Below, one piece after another: positions 1-6,348 of a stretch of DNA of 6,817 bases. The first letter of the stretch is position 1; every line of letters starts with the position of its first letter. Source of the stretch: an uncultured Clostridia bacterium (GTDB lineage: Bacteria; Bacillota_A; Clostridia; Christensenellales; UBA1242); the NCBI GenBank assembly GCA_947629895.1, contig CANRFP010000060.1, positions 1 to 6,817 of the forward strand, read 5' to 3'. The position numbers were made by a program, and so were the translations under genes. A model generated the notes under the pieces. That model saw only the letters and a list, made by a program, of their open reading frames with translations. It ran no database searches and had not been told where the DNA came from.

Positions 1-328
1 TATCTTTGTTGTTTTTTAATTCTTCTTCAGTCATAAAGGATGAGTCGTGGGCAATCTCCATTTTTTCGCCCTTGGCAGTTTCACCTTCATTCTTTTTTGA
101 AGGACCTTTTTTTGTATTCATACTAAGTCCCCAAACAAATCCGCCAATCAAGCCAATTGCTGCAAAAATCAGAGCATACAAACTTGTAAAGGATTTGCCA
201 AGATCGCCAGTTTCCTTTCCAAGCAAAAAGTAGTTTAATAATATGCCGGCAACATAACCTGCAACAGCCAAAACGCCCATTAAAATCAAAGTTATTGCAA
301 ATTTGCTTAGTTTTTTCTTTTCAGCCAT
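1..328 (-). CDS. Two-helix membrane protein, N-terminal part only (possible VirD4/TraG-like coupling protein)
   Basis: The reading frame starts at the ATG at 328-326, behind a strong GGGAGG site (334-339), and is still open at the window edge, so only about 109 N-terminal residues are visible. They begin MAEKKKLSKF and hold two hydrophobic helices, at about residues 9-34 and 52-72, separated by a short polar loop (LLGKETGDLGKSF). A basic, Lys-rich cytosolic stretch follows, then a segment AHDSSFMTEEELKNNKD. Two N-terminal helices followed by a short (H)G-S-x-(R/F)-like segment and an acidic helix is the plan of VirD4/TraG coupling ATPases, in which the ATPase domain would come next. That resemblance is weak, and no Walker A motif lies inside the window. 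It could equally be an unrelated small membrane protein. It is divergent from rmuC. Coding status is confident; function is not. Confidence 0.75.
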   Translation of the reverse strand, partial: MAEKKKLSKFAITLILMGVLAVAGYVAGILLNYFLLGKETGDLGKSFTSLYALIFAAIGLIGGFVWGLSMNTKKGPSKKNEGETAKGEKMEIAHDSSFMTEEELKNNKD

Positions 329-348
329 TTTTGCCTCCCAATAAATAT

Positions 349-376
349 AATATATCACTAAAAACTTAAAAAACAA
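349..376 (-). promoter_or_regulatory. Candidate promoter of the leftmost minus-strand gene
   Basis: Read on the minus strand there is TTGTTT (376-371), a 16-base spacer and TATATT (354-349), with the start codon of the membrane-protein gene about 20 bases further on. The whole stretch is AT-rich, so the match is only suggestive. Confidence 0.35.
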
Positions 377-445
377 AAGTTTTTAACAAAAAAGTTGAAT
401 TTGCGCCATAAATTTGCAAATTATTCGCAAAAAATCTCATTCGTT

Positions 446-473
446 TTGCTTTTGTCAAAAGATTTGTTATAAT
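446..473 (+). promoter_or_regulatory. Candidate extended -10 promoter of rmuC
   Basis: A perfect TATAAT (468-473) is preceded by TG and one base (465-467), giving an extended -10 element. A weak -35 (TTGCTT, 446-451) lies 16 bases upstream. The predicted start near 480 leaves a leader of under 20 bases before the ATG at 497, with the ribosome site GGAGG at 487-491. Confidence 0.6.
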
Positions 474-496
474 AAAAACAAACTTTGGAGGCTGTT

Positions 497-1798
497 ATGG
501 ACATGATTGTAGTTTATGTGCTGTTAGGGGTGACCGTTCTTGCAAGCGGAATTGGCGCATTTTTTGCTTTTAAAAACAAGTCGGGCGGAACGCTTAGTCA
601 AAAGGATAAAAGAGAGATTCAGCAAAGCTTTAATGAAAGCCTAGATTTTTTAAGCAAAAGTTTGACAGAAATTCAACGCGCAAACAATGACGCAATATTG
701 CAAAGTCTGCGCACTTTTCAGGAAAACTTGTCCGGGAATAGTCAAGCGCTTGAAAAGAGAATATTGGAGCTTACAAAGCAGCTTGACGAGCGTATGCAAA
801 ACATAAGCAAAATCCAAGAGGAAAAACTTGAGGCAATTCGCCTTTCAAATGAGCGCCACTTAAAAAATTTGCAAGAGGACAATGCACGTCAACTTGACAA
901 AATGCGCGAAACTGTGGACGAAAAGCTTTCAAAAACAATAAATGAACGCTTTGAACAAAGTTTTAAGGTGCTTTCAAATCAACTTGAAAGCGTTTACAAA
1001 AGTTTGGGAGAGATGCAAAACATCGCAACAGACGTTGGAAGCCTGACAAAGATGCTTTCAAATGTAAAGACGACCGGAATATTTGGCGAAATTCAACTTG
1101 GCGCAATTATTGAACAAATTTTGACAAAAGATCAATATGAAACAAACTTTGTGACGGGTGAAGGGCGTGAGCCTGTGGAGTTTGCAATCAAACTTCCAGG
1201 TCAAAACGATGGCGAATTTGTCTATCTGCCAATTGACAGCAAATTTCCTTACACAGTCTATTCAGATTTGCAAACGGCTTATGAAAACAACGATTTTGAC
1301 GCTGTAAAAGTCAAAAAAGAACAACTTAAAGCCAAAATTAAAAGCATGGCTAAGGACATTAATACAAAATATATCTGTCCGCCAAAATCCACAAACTTTG
1401 CAATTATGTTTTTGCCTATCGAAGGGCTTTATAGCGAAATTGCAAAAATGGGGCTTATTGAAGAGCTGCAATCTGCTTACAACGTTACAATTGCAGGCCC
1501 AACAACGATGAGCGCGCTGCTTAACAGTTTGCAAATGGGCTTTAAAACGCTTGCAATTCAAAAGAAATCTGGCGAGGTTTGGAAAATTTTGGGCGCCGTT
1601 CGCACCGAATTTGAAAAATATAATGGAATTGTTGAAAAAATACGCGGGCAGTTTGAAAAGACCAGCAAGGATTTTGACACTCTTGTTGGCACGCGCACGC
1701 GCCTTATCACAAGCAAGCTTCGCTCAGTTGACCGCCTTGAAGGGCAGGACGCCACAAACGTGCTTGGCCTTGACGACAAAGTTGATGGAGAGGAATAA
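497..1798 (+). CDS. rmuC: DNA recombination protein RmuC
   Basis: A 433-residue RmuC-family protein. The family, known from E. coli, limits DNA rearrangements at short inverted repeats and carries a PD-(D/E)XK-nuclease-like fold; its exact biochemistry is poorly settled. The order seen here is the family's: an N-terminal membrane anchor at about residues 4-25, a long Gln/Glu/Lys-rich coiled coil at about 35-190, then the conserved domain. That domain opens with GIFGEIQLG (194-202, with the family Glu at 198) and holds the DSKFP motif at 247-251 (Asp247, Lys249). The start is the ATG at 497 because GGAGG (487-491) sits 5 bases before it. An in-frame TTG at 485 would place the ribosome site inside the gene. 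The gene is monocistronic, with its own promoter and a terminator directly after the stop. Length and domain content are normal for the family. Confidence 0.93.
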   Translation: MDMIVVYVLLGVTVLASGIGAFFAFKNKSGGTLSQKDKREIQQSFNESLDFLSKSLTEIQRANNDAILQSLRTFQENLSGNSQALEKRILELTKQLDERMQNISKIQEEKLEAIRLSNERHLKNLQEDNARQLDKMRETVDEKLSKTINERFEQSFKVLSNQLESVYKSLGEMQNIATDVGSLTKMLSNVKTTGIFGEIQLGAIIEQILTKDQYETNFVTGEGREPVEFAIKLPGQNDGEFVYLPIDSKFPYTVYSDLQTAYENNDFDAVKVKKEQLKAKIKSMAKDINTKYICPPKSTNFAIMFLPIEGLYSEIAKMGLIEELQSAYNVTIAGPTTMSALLNSLQMGFKTLAIQKKSGEVWKILGAVRTEFEKYNGIVEKIRGQFEKTSKDFDTLVGTRTRLITSKLRSVDRLEGQDATNVLGLDDKVDGEE

Positions 1799-1828
1799 AA
1801 AAAATGCCAAACTTATTGGCATTTTTTT
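1798..1828. terminator. Bidirectional intrinsic terminator between rmuC and the glycosyltransferase gene
   Basis: TGCCAA (1805-1810) pairs with TTGGCA (1816-1821) around the loop ACTTA. An A-run (1798-1804) on the left pairs with a T-run (1822-1828) on the right, so either strand gives a hairpin followed by a U-tract. It lies between two convergent genes, overlapping the last base of the rmuC stop codon and ending 2 bases short of the glycosyltransferase stop, and can serve both. Confidence 0.9.
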
Positions 1829-1830
1829 AA

Positions 1831-2964
1831 TTACTTATTTTTTGCATTTGCTTTTTCAATCAAAAATTTTGCAATGTCAAGTGCGGCAGTAGGCTTAGCA
1901 ATAACTTTTGACTTTTCAGACATCTTTTTGTAAAGTTCTTTGTCAGTGTGAAGTTTTTTGACAAGCTTTCCGGCGTCAGCCAACCGCTTCATTCCAAGCG
2001 CGCAACCTTCTTCTATAAACATTTTTTTGTTTAATTTTTCATTTAAAATCAGCTTTTCGCGGATAATAAATGGTCGACCGGTGTTCAAAACTTCTGCAAC
2101 GCCCGCTCCGCCGCCACGGCAAATCACAACGTCACTTGCTTTCATATAATCATAAACATTTGTCACAAAGCCGAGATTGTAGATATTGTTCAGATTGTTT
2201 TTCCTTTTAAATTTTTCAATCTTTTCTTGCATTTTCTTATTTTTTCCATTTATGCAGACAAAGTTCACATCTGGATTTTCGCGTAAAACATTTTTAATAA
2301 GTTTTGCAGTATTTCCAAGTCCGTTGCCGCCGGCAATTGAAAAAACAGTAAATTTTTCGTCAATTCCAAGTTTTTTGCGCTGCTCTTTTACGTCAAACGG
2401 AGTGGAAAACTCTTCACGAGTAGGCATTCCCAAAGGAATAATCTGCTGTTTTTGATAGCCTCTTTGAATAAGTGGTTCAGTGACGGCATCAAAAGGTGTG
2501 ATAAGATAATCTATGCTTGTTGAAAATTCCATATAAGGATAAGTGCAATAATCTGTCAAGAGATATGAAATAATAATGTTCTTGTCTATCCCCATATTTT
2601 TAGTTCTCATTTTTGAAAGGATGTTGCTAGCATAAAAGTGTACGCAAAAAATTATGTCAGGCTTAAACTCGTTGATACATTTTGAAAAATGAGCATAACA
2701 TTTTTTAAGAGGATGAAAGTAAGTTCTTGAATATTTGTTTGGATTTCTTTTTCTTAATTTATTCCAAAAATAATTATAAAAATGAGGGATTCTTTTGCAC
2801 GCCCAAAGGAATAATTTGTTTTCTTTTGCAACTCGCTTTTCATCATAGCCAAAAACTTGTTCTATTTTTGTTTGGCAGCCAAGTTTTTCAAATTGCTGAG
2901 CCATAGATTTTGCGAGAAAGTTGTGACCTTCGCCCACAGTCATTGAAAATATTAAAACTTTCAT
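1831..2964 (-). CDS. MGDG synthase/UgtP-type glycolipid glycosyltransferase (GT28)
   Basis: A 377-residue GT-B glycosyltransferase. Residues 1-165 resemble the MGDG-synthase N-terminal domain, with the acceptor-site loop GEGHN at 11-15 directly after the first strand (KVLIFSMTV) and a T-D pair at 137-138. Residues 200-370 are the nucleotide-sugar half, with AGGNGLG at 211-217 and the GT28 donor motif CRGGGAGVAEVLNTGRP at 282-298 (Glu291). Proteins of this plan and length, such as UgtP/YpfP, transfer glucose or galactose from a UDP-sugar to diacylglycerol at the inner face of the membrane and make glycolipids or lipoteichoic acid anchors. The donor sugar and the number of sugars added cannot be read from the sequence. 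The start is supported by GGAG just upstream (RNA sense TAGGAGATTTTAATG). It follows purA with a 29-base gap, so the two are probably cotranscribed, and it ends at the bidirectional terminator. Confidence 0.85.
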   Translation of the reverse strand: MKVLIFSMTVGEGHNFLAKSMAQQFEKLGCQTKIEQVFGYDEKRVAKENKLFLWACKRIPHFYNYFWNKLRKRNPNKYSRTYFHPLKKCYAHFSKCINEFKPDIIFCVHFYASNILSKMRTKNMGIDKNIIISYLLTDYCTYPYMEFSTSIDYLITPFDAVTEPLIQRGYQKQQIIPLGMPTREEFSTPFDVKEQRKKLGIDEKFTVFSIAGGNGLGNTAKLIKNVLRENPDVNFVCINGKNKKMQEKIEKFKRKNNLNNIYNLGFVTNVYDYMKASDVVICRGGGAGVAEVLNTGRPFIIREKLILNEKLNKKMFIEEGCALGMKRLADAGKLVKKLHTDKELYKKMSEKSKVIAKPTAALDIAKFLIEKANAKNK

Positions 2965-2993
2965 TAAAATCTCCTATAATTTTTAATATTGCA

Positions 2994-4280
2994 TCAATCT
3001 TCAAACGGGTCGTGCAAAATTACAGTTTGTTCTCGGTCAGGGCCAACTGAGAAAAGTGCAATAGGCACATTTGTAAGTTCTTCAATTTTTTGCAGATATT
3101 TTTGTGCGTTTTTTGGCAACTGCTCAAGCGACTTTGCGTTTGAGATGTCTTCTTTCCAGCCATCCATAGTTATATAAATAGGCTTGTATGCCTGATACTC
3201 TTCAAGGGTTGCAGGTATTGTTGTAACAGTTTTTCCCTTATATTTATATCCCACGCAAATATTGATTTTGTCTACACCTGTCAAAACATCAAGAAGAGTT
3301 ATTGCCCAGCCATCAACTCCTGAAATACGAGCACAGTGATTTAATATGTTTATATCAAGCCAGCCAATGCGCCTAGGTCTTTTTGTGACCGTTCCATATT
3401 CATGTCCGCGCTCACGAAGTTCATTTGCAAAATCTCCAAAAAGTTCGGTAGGGAATGGACCTTCGCCAACTCTTGTGGTGTAAGCTTTTGCAATGCCTAA
3501 AACATAATCTATGCTCTTTGGCGGAATTCCACAAGAAAGCGGAATTGAAACTGACATCGGGGATGAAGAGGTGACATAAGGGTATGTACCATGTGTCAAA
3601 CATAACATAGCTCCTTGTGCGCCCTCAAACAAAATTTTGCTTCCCTTTTTTATCTCATTTTGCAAAAAGACGGATGTGTCAGTCACATAAGGCTTAAGCC
3701 TTTTTCCATATCTTAAGCATTCATTATAAATAGTGTCAAAATCAACAGGTTCAAGCCCATAAGACTTTAATTCTCTGTTTTTAAATTGCAAAGTTCTTGT
3801 CAAACAATTTTTCAAGGTCTTTGCATCCAGAAGGTCACAAATTCTCAGTCCAATTCTGCTGGCTTTGTCTGTGTAACAAGGGCCAATTCCTCTTCCCGTT
3901 GTGCCAATTTTGCTTCCGGAAAGGGCTCTTTCGTTTGCCCCGTCCAAAATTTTGTGATAGTCCAAAAGAACGCTTGCCCTGTCAGAAATTTTTATGCGAG
4001 AAGTGTTAATTCCGGCTTTTTCAAGATTTTCAACCTCTTCAAAAAAACTGCTAGGCGAAATGACCATGCCAGACGCCAAAACGCAAATAACGCCTTTGTG
4101 AAAAATTCCTGACGGCAAAAGCCTAACAGCAAATTTTTTGTCATCAAACACGATAGTGTGGCCGGCGTTGTTTCCGCCTTGAAATCTAACAACAATATCT
4201 GCTTTTCCAGAAAAATAATCGGTTATTTTCCCTTTTCCTTCATCTCCCCATTGACTTCCTTCAACAACAACTCTTTTCAT
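2994..4280 (-). CDS. purA: Adenylosuccinate synthetase
   Basis: PurA joins IMP and aspartate using GTP to give adenylosuccinate, the first committed step from IMP to AMP, in the cytoplasm. The 428 residues match the family length. Visible motifs: GSQWGDEGKGK (8-18, catalytic Asp13), GGNNAGHT (35-42, catalytic His41), GTTGRGIGP (126-134), FEGAQG (218-223), HGTYPYVTSS (230-239), TRVGEGPFPTEL (269-280), KRPRRIGWLD (300-309) and the guanine-binding SVGPDR (411-416). The start is the ATG at 4280: GGGAGG lies 4 bases before it (about 4285-4290), whereas an upstream in-frame GTG (4292) would swallow that site. Some conserved loops are altered: the usual LDxDHGTYP is LCLTHGTYP, the usual SSNTTAGG becomes SSSPMSVS, and the Gly of TTGRPRR is Lys. 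IMP and GTP contact residues remain, so it should be active. No clear promoter or purine riboswitch is visible in the 192 bases upstream. Confidence 0.97.
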   Translation of the reverse strand: MKRVVVEGSQWGDEGKGKITDYFSGKADIVVRFQGGNNAGHTIVFDDKKFAVRLLPSGIFHKGVICVLASGMVISPSSFFEEVENLEKAGINTSRIKISDRASVLLDYHKILDGANERALSGSKIGTTGRGIGPCYTDKASRIGLRICDLLDAKTLKNCLTRTLQFKNRELKSYGLEPVDFDTIYNECLRYGKRLKPYVTDTSVFLQNEIKKGSKILFEGAQGAMLCLTHGTYPYVTSSSPMSVSIPLSCGIPPKSIDYVLGIAKAYTTRVGEGPFPTELFGDFANELRERGHEYGTVTKRPRRIGWLDINILNHCARISGVDGWAITLLDVLTGVDKINICVGYKYKGKTVTTIPATLEEYQAYKPIYITMDGWKEDISNAKSLEQLPKNAQKYLQKIEELTNVPIALFSVGPDREQTVILHDPFED

Positions 4281-4488
4281 TTTTCCTCCCACAAATTTTG
4301 TATCAACTGAACATAAAGTCTTTTTTGATTTTTAAATTTTGATTTTGCGATTTCTATTTTTACTAAATTTTTCATCAACCAAATTTATCTATTTTTGCTT
4401 TGTTCAAATTCTTTAATTGTTTTTCAATTTTTCTTATTTTTGAATTTAACGTTCTTTGAATTAAACCACTTGTTACTAGATGCCTCAA
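4277..4488 (-). other. A-rich purA leader with two chained mini-ORFs of doubtful coding status
   Basis: Between the 193-residue gene and purA the minus strand is strongly A-rich and carries two short frames whose ends interlock. The first could start at a TTG (4488), overlapping the TGA of the upstream gene, and runs 37 codons to a TGA at 4377-4375. That stop overlaps, as TGATG, the ATG (4375) of a 32-codon frame beginning MKNLVKIEIAKSKF. The second frame ends in a TGA overlapping the purA ATG as ATGA. Both peptides are Lys/Asn/Ile-rich and neither has a convincing ribosome site. A-rich sequence lacks stops by chance, so they may be meaningless. I see no convincing promoter, terminator or riboswitch here, which leaves open that purA is read through from the upstream gene. 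Confidence 0.3.
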
Positions 4489-5066
4489 TCACATTCAAAT
4501 GTTGAAACGCTATAATCTTTTTGTTCTGAAACGCTATAATCTTCTTGATATTCCGTATAGTTAAGATTACTAATTTCTTTTCTTGCAATTAAAGTCCAAA
4601 ATTCATGTTCATAACTAAAATAAGTGTCAAACGCACGATTGATTGTGAAAATTTGCATACCATTTTTTAAAATAAATTTTGGTTTTGTATCATCATCAAA
4701 AGCCTCGTGATCAATTAACAAAGAGTGCTCAAATGGTACAATTATTTCAATTGGTTGTTCGGCTTTTTTAAAGCTACCCTCGAAACATCCTGCCAAAATT
4801 CTTATTTGTCCTTTAATATATGGTTTAAGTATCTTAGAACTTAAATATCTGTTTTCACCCTTATTATGTTCTATCATGTATTTCAAGTATTCGGGCGAAT
4901 ACGGTTCTTCATCACAAATATCAGGCAAAATAACTTTACTTACTTCCCTGTCCGAAAGATTTAAAAACCTTTCAATATTTCTGCCTTGAACTTGAAAGCC
5001 ATATTCTAGCTCATTATTTTCATCAAATTTAATATACATTTGTCCGCGTTTTCTTAATTCGTCCAT
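4485..5066 (-). CDS. Hypothetical protein, 193 residues, with duplicated C-terminal motif
   Basis: I do not recognise this protein. The ATG at 5066 follows AGGAG at the normal distance (RNA sense TTTAGGAGAAAAATATGG), so expression is likely. The protein is soluble and acidic, with no signal peptide or membrane helix. It opens with a basic stretch (MDELRKRG), has a mixed middle (PDICDEEPYSPEYLKYMIEH at about 49-68; LLIDHEAFDDD at about 115-125) and an aromatic segment (FDTYFSYEHEFWTLIARKE) that looks like the end of the fold. The tail holds DYSVS twice, eight residues apart, from a 24-base tandem duplication. The gene has a terminator-like hairpin and a palindrome upstream, and purA downstream in the same direction. 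Its codons look more AT-biased than those of rmuC or purA (impression, not computed), which with its orphan status would fit recent acquisition. Function unknown. Confidence 0.75.
   Translation of the reverse strand: MDELRKRGQMYIKFDENNELEYGFQVQGRNIERFLNLSDREVSKVILPDICDEEPYSPEYLKYMIEHNKGENRYLSSKILKPYIKGQIRILAGCFEGSFKKAEQPIEIIVPFEHSLLIDHEAFDDDTKPKFILKNGMQIFTINRAFDTYFSYEHEFWTLIARKEISNLNYTEYQEDYSVSEQKDYSVSTFECD
4503..4550. repeat. 24-bp tandem duplication at the 3' end of the 193-residue gene
   Basis: Two adjacent 24-base units, 4503-4526 and 4527-4550, share a perfect 17-base start (TGAAACGCTATAATCTT on the plus strand) and 21 of 24 bases overall. The unit is eight codons, so the frame is kept and the motif DYSVS is repeated in the protein tail. 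The few differences suggest a moderately old or selected slippage event. Confidence 0.9.
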
Positions 5067-5099
5067 ATTTTTCTCCTAAATAGACATTTTTTCAGTCTG

Positions 5100-5113
5100 T
5101 ATGGTGCACCATA
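5100..5113. promoter_or_regulatory. Perfect 14-bp palindrome, possible operator
   Basis: TATGGTGCACCATA is a perfect palindrome, positioned at or just after the candidate promoter of the 193-residue gene and overlapping the left end of the 27-base inverted-repeat copy. Its symmetry fits a dimeric repressor site, but no regulator is known and it could instead be a by-product of the repeat. Confidence 0.4.
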
Positions 5114-5132
5114 GCAAAACTAAATTGAACCC
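5106..5132 (+). repeat. 27-bp inverted repeat, left copy
   Basis: This 27-base sequence, starting GCACCATAGC and ending TTGAACCC on the plus strand, recurs at 6507-6533 on the opposite strand with a single mismatch (position 5114). The left copy shares its AT-rich half with the terminator stem and its GCACCATA with the 14-bp palindrome. With the right copy it brackets the two-gene operon between. Confidence 0.88.
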
Positions 5133-5136
5133 TCAA
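5108..5136 (-). promoter_or_regulatory. Weak candidate promoter of the 193-residue gene, overlapping hairpin and palindrome
   Basis: On the minus strand TTGAGG (5136-5131), a 17-base spacer and TATGGT (5113-5108) make a plausible sigma-A promoter about 40 bases before the start codon. Its -35 lies in the hairpin that ends the preceding operon, and its -10 lies in the 14-bp palindrome. The -10 is a poor match, so this is tentative. Confidence 0.25.
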
Positions 5137-5145
5137 TTTAGTTTT
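5116..5145 (-). terminator. Hairpin terminator of the dehydrogenase/DNPH1-like operon
   Basis: AAAACTAAATTGA (5116-5128) and its exact complement (5133-5145) form a 13-bp stem with a four-base loop, starting 9 bases after the stop codon of the DNPH1-like gene. On the minus strand the hairpin ends in four Us; on the plus strand seven Ts follow the stem closely, so it could also stop transcription coming from the left. The stem is AT-rich. Its left arm is part of the 27-base repeat that recurs beside the tRNA remnant. Confidence 0.65.
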
Positions 5146-5154
5146 TTTAATATA

Positions 5155-5580
5155 TTATAACTTAAATGTTCTTTCTTTTACTTCGTAATCAATGTTTATC
5201 AGATTTTCTTGCAATTCACAAAGATTATTGTAATAATAAACATTATTTTCGCCAACCATTCCAACTACAAGACCAGAAACTTTGCTTCCAGATTTTGCAA
5301 AGCAATAAATAGGTTTCCCAAGATTGTGTGCCATTCCCATTTCTATTCCTGCACCAGTGGAAGCAGTGGACATTTCAGCTATAATAACATCAGCATTTTT
5401 TATAGCTTGTTCAGCTCTTTGAAATCTCTCTTGTAATGTGCCTTTGAATTGTGCCGTCTCCAATGGAGTTCCCAAAACAATAAAATTTTTTTCAAGTGAT
5501 TTTTTGTATGTGTTGAAAATTTCTTCTGCGTTTTGTGCAATGCCTGTTACAGCACCAAGAACATAACATTTAGGTTTCAT
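5155..5580 (-). CDS. Nucleoside 2-deoxyribosyltransferase/DNPH1-like protein
   Basis: A 141-residue protein of the nucleoside 2-deoxyribosyltransferase superfamily (PF05014). Members either swap bases between deoxyribonucleosides or, in the DNPH1 (Rcl) branch, hydrolyse deoxyribonucleoside 5'-monophosphates to base and deoxyribose 5-phosphate. The family frame is present: N-terminal strand and glycine loop (CYVLGAVTG, 5-13), QAIKNADVIIAEMSTASTGA (58-77), then GIEMGMA (78-84) with Glu80 as the expected nucleophile, and GKPIYCF (88-94). The stretch ADVIIAEMS...GxxxEMGMA is close in pattern to human DNPH1 (ADVVVAEVT...GYELGRA), which favours the hydrolase reading; this is from memory, not an alignment. 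It starts behind AAGGAG and is 9 bases downstream of the dehydrogenase stop, so the two share a transcript. A role in nucleotide salvage or sanitation is likely; a role in a small defence or accessory module is possible but unsupported. Confidence 0.82.
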   Translation of the reverse strand: MKPKCYVLGAVTGIAQNAEEIFNTYKKSLEKNFIVLGTPLETAQFKGTLQERFQRAEQAIKNADVIIAEMSTASTGAGIEMGMAHNLGKPIYCFAKSGSKVSGLVVGMVGENNVYYYNNLCELQENLINIDYEVKERTFKL

Positions 5581-5589
5581 AGTTTCTCC

Positions 5590-6258
5590 TTAATTTAATA
5601 TGTTTTTTATTCCCACTTCTGGTATGTTTACATCTTTTGGCAAAGCAAGAATAAATCTTATTAGTTTGGCGACTTCTTTTGGATCTAAGCCATCAGTCAT
5701 AGATTTTTCAATGTTCATCTTCTTGAACATATCTGTTTTCATTTTGCCCGGCAAAATGTCCGTGACCTTAATTCCATATTTTTTCACTTCATCTTCAAGC
5801 GATTTTGAAAAGCCGGTCACGCCCCATTTGCTTGCGTTGTAAACAACTCTTTCTTGTTTGTGGTTTATTCCGGCCTGTGAATTTATGTTTATTATCTGTC
5901 CACTTTTACTATTTTTCATAGCTGGTAAACAAGCTTTTGTGCAATTTATAACGCCAAGAAGATTGACATCAACAACTTTTTGAATTCTTGTGTAATCATT
6001 GAAATCAAGTTCTTCTTGTATCCAAAGCCCTGCACAGTTGATTAAAACATCTACTTTGCCAATTTTTTTAATCATTTTTTCCACTTGTGTATGGTCAGAA
6101 ACATCACAAACACAATATTCGCAATTTAATGATTTTGATACGGCTTTTAACTTTTCTTCGTCCACCGCAGCAATATACACTTTATAATCTTTTGATAATT
6201 CTTTTGCTATTGTCTTTCCAAGTCCGTCACTTCCGCCTGTAATTAAAACTTTTTTCAT
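5590..6258 (-). CDS. Classical short-chain dehydrogenase/reductase
   Basis: A 222-residue SDR-family NAD(P)-dependent oxidoreductase with all classical marks: TGGSDGLG cofactor loop (7-14), CDVSD with the adenine-ring Asp52, NCAG (74-77), VNLLG with Asn99, catalytic Ser127 (ININS) and YNASK with Tyr140 and Lys144, then the PGKMKT segment after strand 6 (170-175). The Arg common in NADPH users after strand 2 is absent and an Asp (33) lies there (AAVDEEKL), which leans towards NAD(H) but weakly. The substrate cannot be told. It is slightly short for the family but complete. The start has AAGGAGTG upstream and an extended -10 promoter with a leader of about 14 bases. It is the first gene of an operon with the DNPH1-like gene. 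Confidence 0.93.
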   Translation of the reverse strand: MKKVLITGGSDGLGKTIAKELSKDYKVYIAAVDEEKLKAVSKSLNCEYCVCDVSDHTQVEKMIKKIGKVDVLINCAGLWIQEELDFNDYTRIQKVVDVNLLGVINCTKACLPAMKNSKSGQIININSQAGINHKQERVVYNASKWGVTGFSKSLEDEVKKYGIKVTDILPGKMKTDMFKKMNIEKSMTDGLDPKEVAKLIRFILALPKDVNIPEVGIKNILN

Positions 6259-6278
6259 ATTTCACTCCTTACTTTTTC

Positions 6279-6287
6279 ATTATAACA
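6279..6287 (-). promoter_or_regulatory. Extended -10 promoter of the SDR/DNPH1-like operon
   Basis: On the minus strand TGT TATAAT (6287-6279) is a perfect -10 with the extended TG element. No good -35 is present, as is common for extended -10 promoters. The predicted start near 6272 gives a very short leader before the ATG at 6258. Confidence 0.65.
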
Positions 6288-6313
6288 TACTTTCAGTTGT
6301 TTTGTATCATGTT

Positions 6314-6342
6314 TTCAACGATTTTTGTTTTTTATGTATAAA
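6314..6342 (+). promoter_or_regulatory. Candidate plus-strand promoter of a small structured RNA
   Basis: TTCAAC (6314-6319), a 17-base spacer and TATAAA (6337-6342) form a reasonable sigma-A promoter, divergent from the dehydrogenase promoter. The predicted start is near 6349, immediately before the structured stretch. Confidence 0.45.
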
Positions 6343-6348
6343 ATTAAC

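Noticed and set aside
6..233. Plus-strand 75-codon ORF
   Set aside because: It is antisense to the membrane-protein gene, has no ribosome site, and the minus strand has a clear start and helical domains.
361..383. AAAACTT/AAGTTTT inverted repeat as a terminator
   Set aside because: It lies in a divergent promoter region with no gene ending there and has a pure AT stem.
411..422. AATTTGCAAATT palindrome as an operator of rmuC or as a copy of the right-end boxes
   Set aside because: Twelve AT-rich bases are expected by chance in such DNA, and it sits upstream of the promoter with no partner site.
485..496. TTG start giving rmuC four extra residues
   Set aside because: The GGAGG site at 487-491 would lie inside the coding region; the ATG at 497 is correctly spaced behind it.
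4281..4292. GTG start giving PurA four extra residues
   Set aside because: These bases are the ribosome site itself (GGGAGG); the ATG at 4280 matches the usual PurA N-terminus.
5092..5113. Left 27-mer copy as a second tRNA 3' end (it contains GCACCA)
   Set aside because: The bases before it do not form a T arm or acceptor strand at the required distances.
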